From CAYJLB01 sp964370845 (GTDB taxonomy: Bacteria > Bacillota > Clostridia > Oscillospirales > Ruminococcaceae), in the NCBI GenBank assembly GCA_964370845.1, contig CAYJLB010000007.1:1-64000 (forward strand): 64,000 nucleotides of DNA, given 5' to 3'. The notes under the pieces were generated by a model. The model searched no databases. It was not told the origin of the DNA and was given only the letters and a program-made list of their open reading frames with translations. Positions 62,154 through 64,000 of the stretch are shown here, in pieces. Numbering within the stretch: position 1 is the stretch's first letter; each line of letters starts with the position of its first letter. The translations under genes and the position numbers were made by a program.

Positions 62154-62411
62154 ATGAAAGATTTAATTAAAATGTTTCAAGAAAAAAAGCGTGAAAAAAA
62201 TAATAAACAAAAATCAAATGAAATTTCTTTTGCCTATTTAGAGGATATTAAAGATGTCCGTGAACGTTTGGAAAATGTTCGTTCAAGATATGCTCTAGCT
62301 TTAGATGAGGATTTGGTGGAGTCATTAATTTATGAAGAGCGGTCTTTACTTTCAAGGTATGAATATTTATTAAAACAAAGTAAAAGTTTAGGCATTAAAG
62401 CTATTCAATAA
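62154..62411 (+). CDS. DUF2508 (YaaL)-family protein
   Basis: 85 residues. A basic N-terminus (1-25) leads to two helices. DEDLVESLIYEERSLLSRYEYLL (about 50-72, in outline) followed by KQSKSLGI matches the DUF2508 pattern of a small protein common in spore-forming Firmicutes, with no known function. GAAAGGA lies before ATG, and TTGTCA-N16-TATAAA at 62094-62121 could be its promoter. Confidence 0.75.
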   Translation: MKDLIKMFQEKKREKNNKQKSNEISFAYLEDIKDVRERLENVRSRYALALDEDLVESLIYEERSLLSRYEYLLKQSKSLGIKAIQ

Positions 62412-62554
62412 AAAAATCTTTTAAAATGAATAAATGAAAATTTTTTTGAAATAATATTTATAAACTTACTGAAAATTCAGTTGGTTTTGGGTTTGCATTT
62501 ATTATTTTCTTTGAAACAAAGTTTCAAAACGTGCAGAAAGGAATGGATTTTTAA

Positions 62555-62761
62555 ATGATTGACAAACTTGCTCTAGCACTTCTAATTGTGGGTGGACTTA
62601 ACTGGGGACTAGTTGGTATCTTTGAGTTTGACCTTGTTGCATGGCTTTTTGGAGGACAAACTTCAATTTTTAGTAGAATTGTCTACATTTTAGTTGCCGT
62701 TTCCGCATTATGGTGCGTTTCACTCTTTTTTAAAAAAGAAAGTGTATTGACAACTGAATAA
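62555..62761 (+). CDS. DUF378-family small membrane protein
   Basis: 68 residues. Two hydrophobic helices (about 4-28 and 38-60), with GGLNWGLVGIFEFDLVAWLFG, the hallmark of DUF378. Function unknown. GAAAGGA precedes the ATG; an ATG within the site gives only a three-codon frame ending at TAAATG. A strong terminator follows. Confidence 0.85.
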   Translation: MIDKLALALLIVGGLNWGLVGIFEFDLVAWLFGGQTSIFSRIVYILVAVSALWCVSLFFKKESVLTTE

Positions 62762-62767
62762 ATTAAC

Positions 62768-62818
62768 GAAGAAAACATACTTTTAACGGGTTTGCAAAGT
62801 GTGTTTTCTTCTTTTTTT
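62768..62818 (+). terminator. Terminator after the DUF378 gene
   Basis: 16-bp stem with one G-T pair (62768-62783 with 62796-62811), 12-nt loop, then seven T. Confidence 0.9.
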
Positions 62819-62954
62819 CTTTTATTTATCCCCATTTTCGCCTTTTTATTTGGTAAAATAATTAATCAAAAGTGTATTGTTTCACAAAAGAAATTGCGGA
62901 ATTTTGTGCATACTTACAAAATTTATTATTGCAGTAAATTATCTATTTTTTTTG

Positions 62955-62983
62955 TTGACCTTATACAATAATTGTTATATAAT
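62955..62983 (+). promoter_or_regulatory. Sigma-A promoter in the gap before metG
   Basis: TTGACC at 62955-62960 and TATAAT at 62978-62983, spacer 17 bp. The transcript would run into the terminator at 63088. Confidence 0.65.
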
Positions 62984-62989
62984 AATAGT

Positions 62990-63120
62990 GGTATTAAATG
63001 ATTTTTTATTTTATTTTATTTTAATATCCACTTGTTGTATCCTTTCTTTTGTTCTACACATACTTTTTTCTTTTTTTATTATTTTTTATTGCAGAGTACG
63101 GAACTCTGCAATTCTTTTTT
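62990..63120 (+). ncRNA. Possible short T-rich transcript or attenuated leader
   Basis: A promoter at 62955-62983 and a terminator at 63088-63120 bound about 130 nt with no credible protein. It could be a small RNA or an attenuated leader of metG. No known riboswitch motif is recognised. Confidence 0.35.
63088..63120 (+). terminator. Terminator or attenuator upstream of metG
   Basis: 10-bp perfect stem (63088-63097 with 63103-63112), 5-nt loop ACGGA, then TCTTTTTTT. Confidence 0.85.
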
Positions 63121-63133
63121 TGTCAAATTATTG

Positions 63134-63162
63134 TTGTAATTTTTATTAAATTATGATAAAAT
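63134..63162 (+). promoter_or_regulatory. Candidate sigma-A promoter for metG
   Basis: TTGTAA at 63134-63139 and TAAAAT at 63157-63162, spacer 17 bp. Confidence 0.5.
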
Positions 63163-63218
63163 TAATATCAATATTATAAACTATAAATATTATTGTTTGA
63201 AAGGAATGGTTTTTTATT

Positions 63219-64000
63219 ATGGATAAAAAAACTTTTTATATTACAACGCCAATTTATTACCCTTCGGGAAATCCTCATATTGGGCATTGTTACACAACTG
63301 TTGCTTGTGATTCTATTGCACGTTACAAAAGAATGCAAGGGTACGAGGTTATGTTTTTAACGGGTACTGATGAACACGGGCAAAAAATCGAAGAAAAAGC
63401 TAAAGAAGCTAATATTACACCTAAACAATATGTTGATGATATTGTTGAAATATTCAAAAAACTTTGGACTTATATGAATGTGGATTATGATAGATTTATT
63501 CGAACTACTGACGATTACCACAAATCCTCCGTTCAACAAATTTTCAAAGACCTTTATGACAAAGGTTTTATTTATAAGGGTGAGTACAAAGGCAAATATT
63601 GCACACCTTGTGAAAGTTTTTGGACTGATTCACAATTAGTTGACGGAAAATGTCCTGAATGTAACAGAGATGTTATCGAAGCGAAAGAAGAAGCTTACTT
63701 CTTTAAAATTTCAAGCTTTGCGGATAGACTTGAAGATTTATTGTTAAATACTGAATTTTTAAGACCGAAAACAAGAGCAACTGAGCTTGTAAACAACTTT
63801 ATTAAACCTGGACTTGAAGATTTATGTGTTTCAAGAACTTCATTCAAATGGGGTGTTCCTGTAAGTTTTGACCCTGACCACGTGGTTTATGTATGGATTG
63901 ATGCACTTTCAAACTATATTACTGCCCTTGGCTATAAAAATGATGCTTATGCTGATTTTGATAAATTCTGGCCTTGTGATACTCATATGATTGCGAAAGA
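63219..64000 (+). CDS. metG: Methionyl-tRNA synthetase (3' partial)
   Basis: The first 260 residues are present; the frame is open at the window end. MDKKTFYITTPIYYPSGNPHIGH contains the class I HIGH motif (cited in outline), FLTGTDEHGQKI is the MetRS signature, and a zinc knuckle CTPC...CPEC (about 128-147) is complete. VVYVWIDALSNYI is also typical. It charges tRNA-Met. ATG 63219 follows GAAAGGAATGG. The KMSKS loop would lie past the end. Confidence 0.97.
   Translation, partial: MDKKTFYITTPIYYPSGNPHIGHCYTTVACDSIARYKRMQGYEVMFLTGTDEHGQKIEEKAKEANITPKQYVDDIVEIFKKLWTYMNVDYDRFIRTTDDYHKSSVQQIFKDLYDKGFIYKGEYKGKYCTPCESFWTDSQLVDGKCPECNRDVIEAKEEAYFFKISSFADRLEDLLLNTEFLRPKTRATELVNNFIKPGLEDLCVSRTSFKWGVPVSFDPDHVVYVWIDALSNYITALGYKNDAYADFDKFWPCDTHMIAK

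Noticed and set aside
62877..63149. 90-residue plus-strand frame in the gap before metG
   Set aside because: Composition is Phe/Ile/Leu/Cys/Tyr-rich as expected from T-rich DNA, there is no ribosome site, and a promoter and a terminator lie inside it.

Overview
The window is AT-rich and gene-dense, and looks like chromosomal core from a low-GC, Gram-positive, anaerobic, endospore-forming member of the Clostridia (Lachnospiraceae-like; the species cannot be fixed from this sequence). The evidence is spoIIP and gpr (sporulation and germination), a complete rnfCDGEAB operon, HPr with His15 and Ser46, a Trp-type T-box, a fused SecDF, and near-consensus sigma-A promoters (TTGACA-N17-TATAAT) with GAAAGGA-type ribosome binding sites. 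No rRNA, tRNA, phage, transposase or CRISPR array was seen.

Layout: 1-6150 holds the end of an AI-2E-family permease, prfB, and the ylxM-ffh-rpsP-khpA-rimM-trmD translation/SRP cluster. 6285-8375 holds HPr and a lone trpB behind a Trp T-box. 8687-14070 is a cell-envelope block: CdaR-like regulator, ftsE, ftsX, an M23 hydrolase with a coiled coil and a CtpA protease. 14136-21028 has purB, secDF, a MATE exporter, a lipoprotein and an SDR enzyme. 21226-34183 is mostly minus strand: a TtcA-GNAT fusion, small proteins, a thioesterase, an LTA-synthase-like enzyme, dus-trmN6-rsmI, an alanine:cation symporter, spoIIP, a P-loop kinase and serC-serA. 34929-37852 is a sigma factor with a membrane-anchored beta-propeller partner. 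37912-46263 has an ArsC-like protein, lepA, gpr, rpsT, an Asp23 protein, a FakA-like protein and recG. 46671-52751 (minus) has a LysM/G5/M23 hydrolase, an RluA enzyme, tex and a histidine phosphatase. 53135-59256 has a Xre regulator, a YjfB-like protein and the Rnf operon. 59324-64000 has a Nudix hydrolase, a hydrogenase-like GGDEF protein, three small genes and the start of metG.

The most unusual object is the 579-residue protein at 60008-61747: a two-cluster ferredoxin module, a [FeFe]-hydrogenase-like H-cluster domain whose four predicted cluster cysteines remain but whose proton-relay cysteine is replaced, another cysteine-rich Fe-S module and an intact GGDEF domain. It reads as a redox or gas sensor that makes c-di-GMP, about 750 bp after the Rnf operon. 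Next in interest are a TtcA thiolase-GNAT fusion, a family of hairpin repeats whose stems covary (about 41.95, 42.08 and 51.97 kb), a GC-rich hairpin islet after lepA, a possible structured RNA near 46.4 kb, WalR-like boxes upstream of an M23 hydrolase, and several genes too short for ordinary ORF calling.
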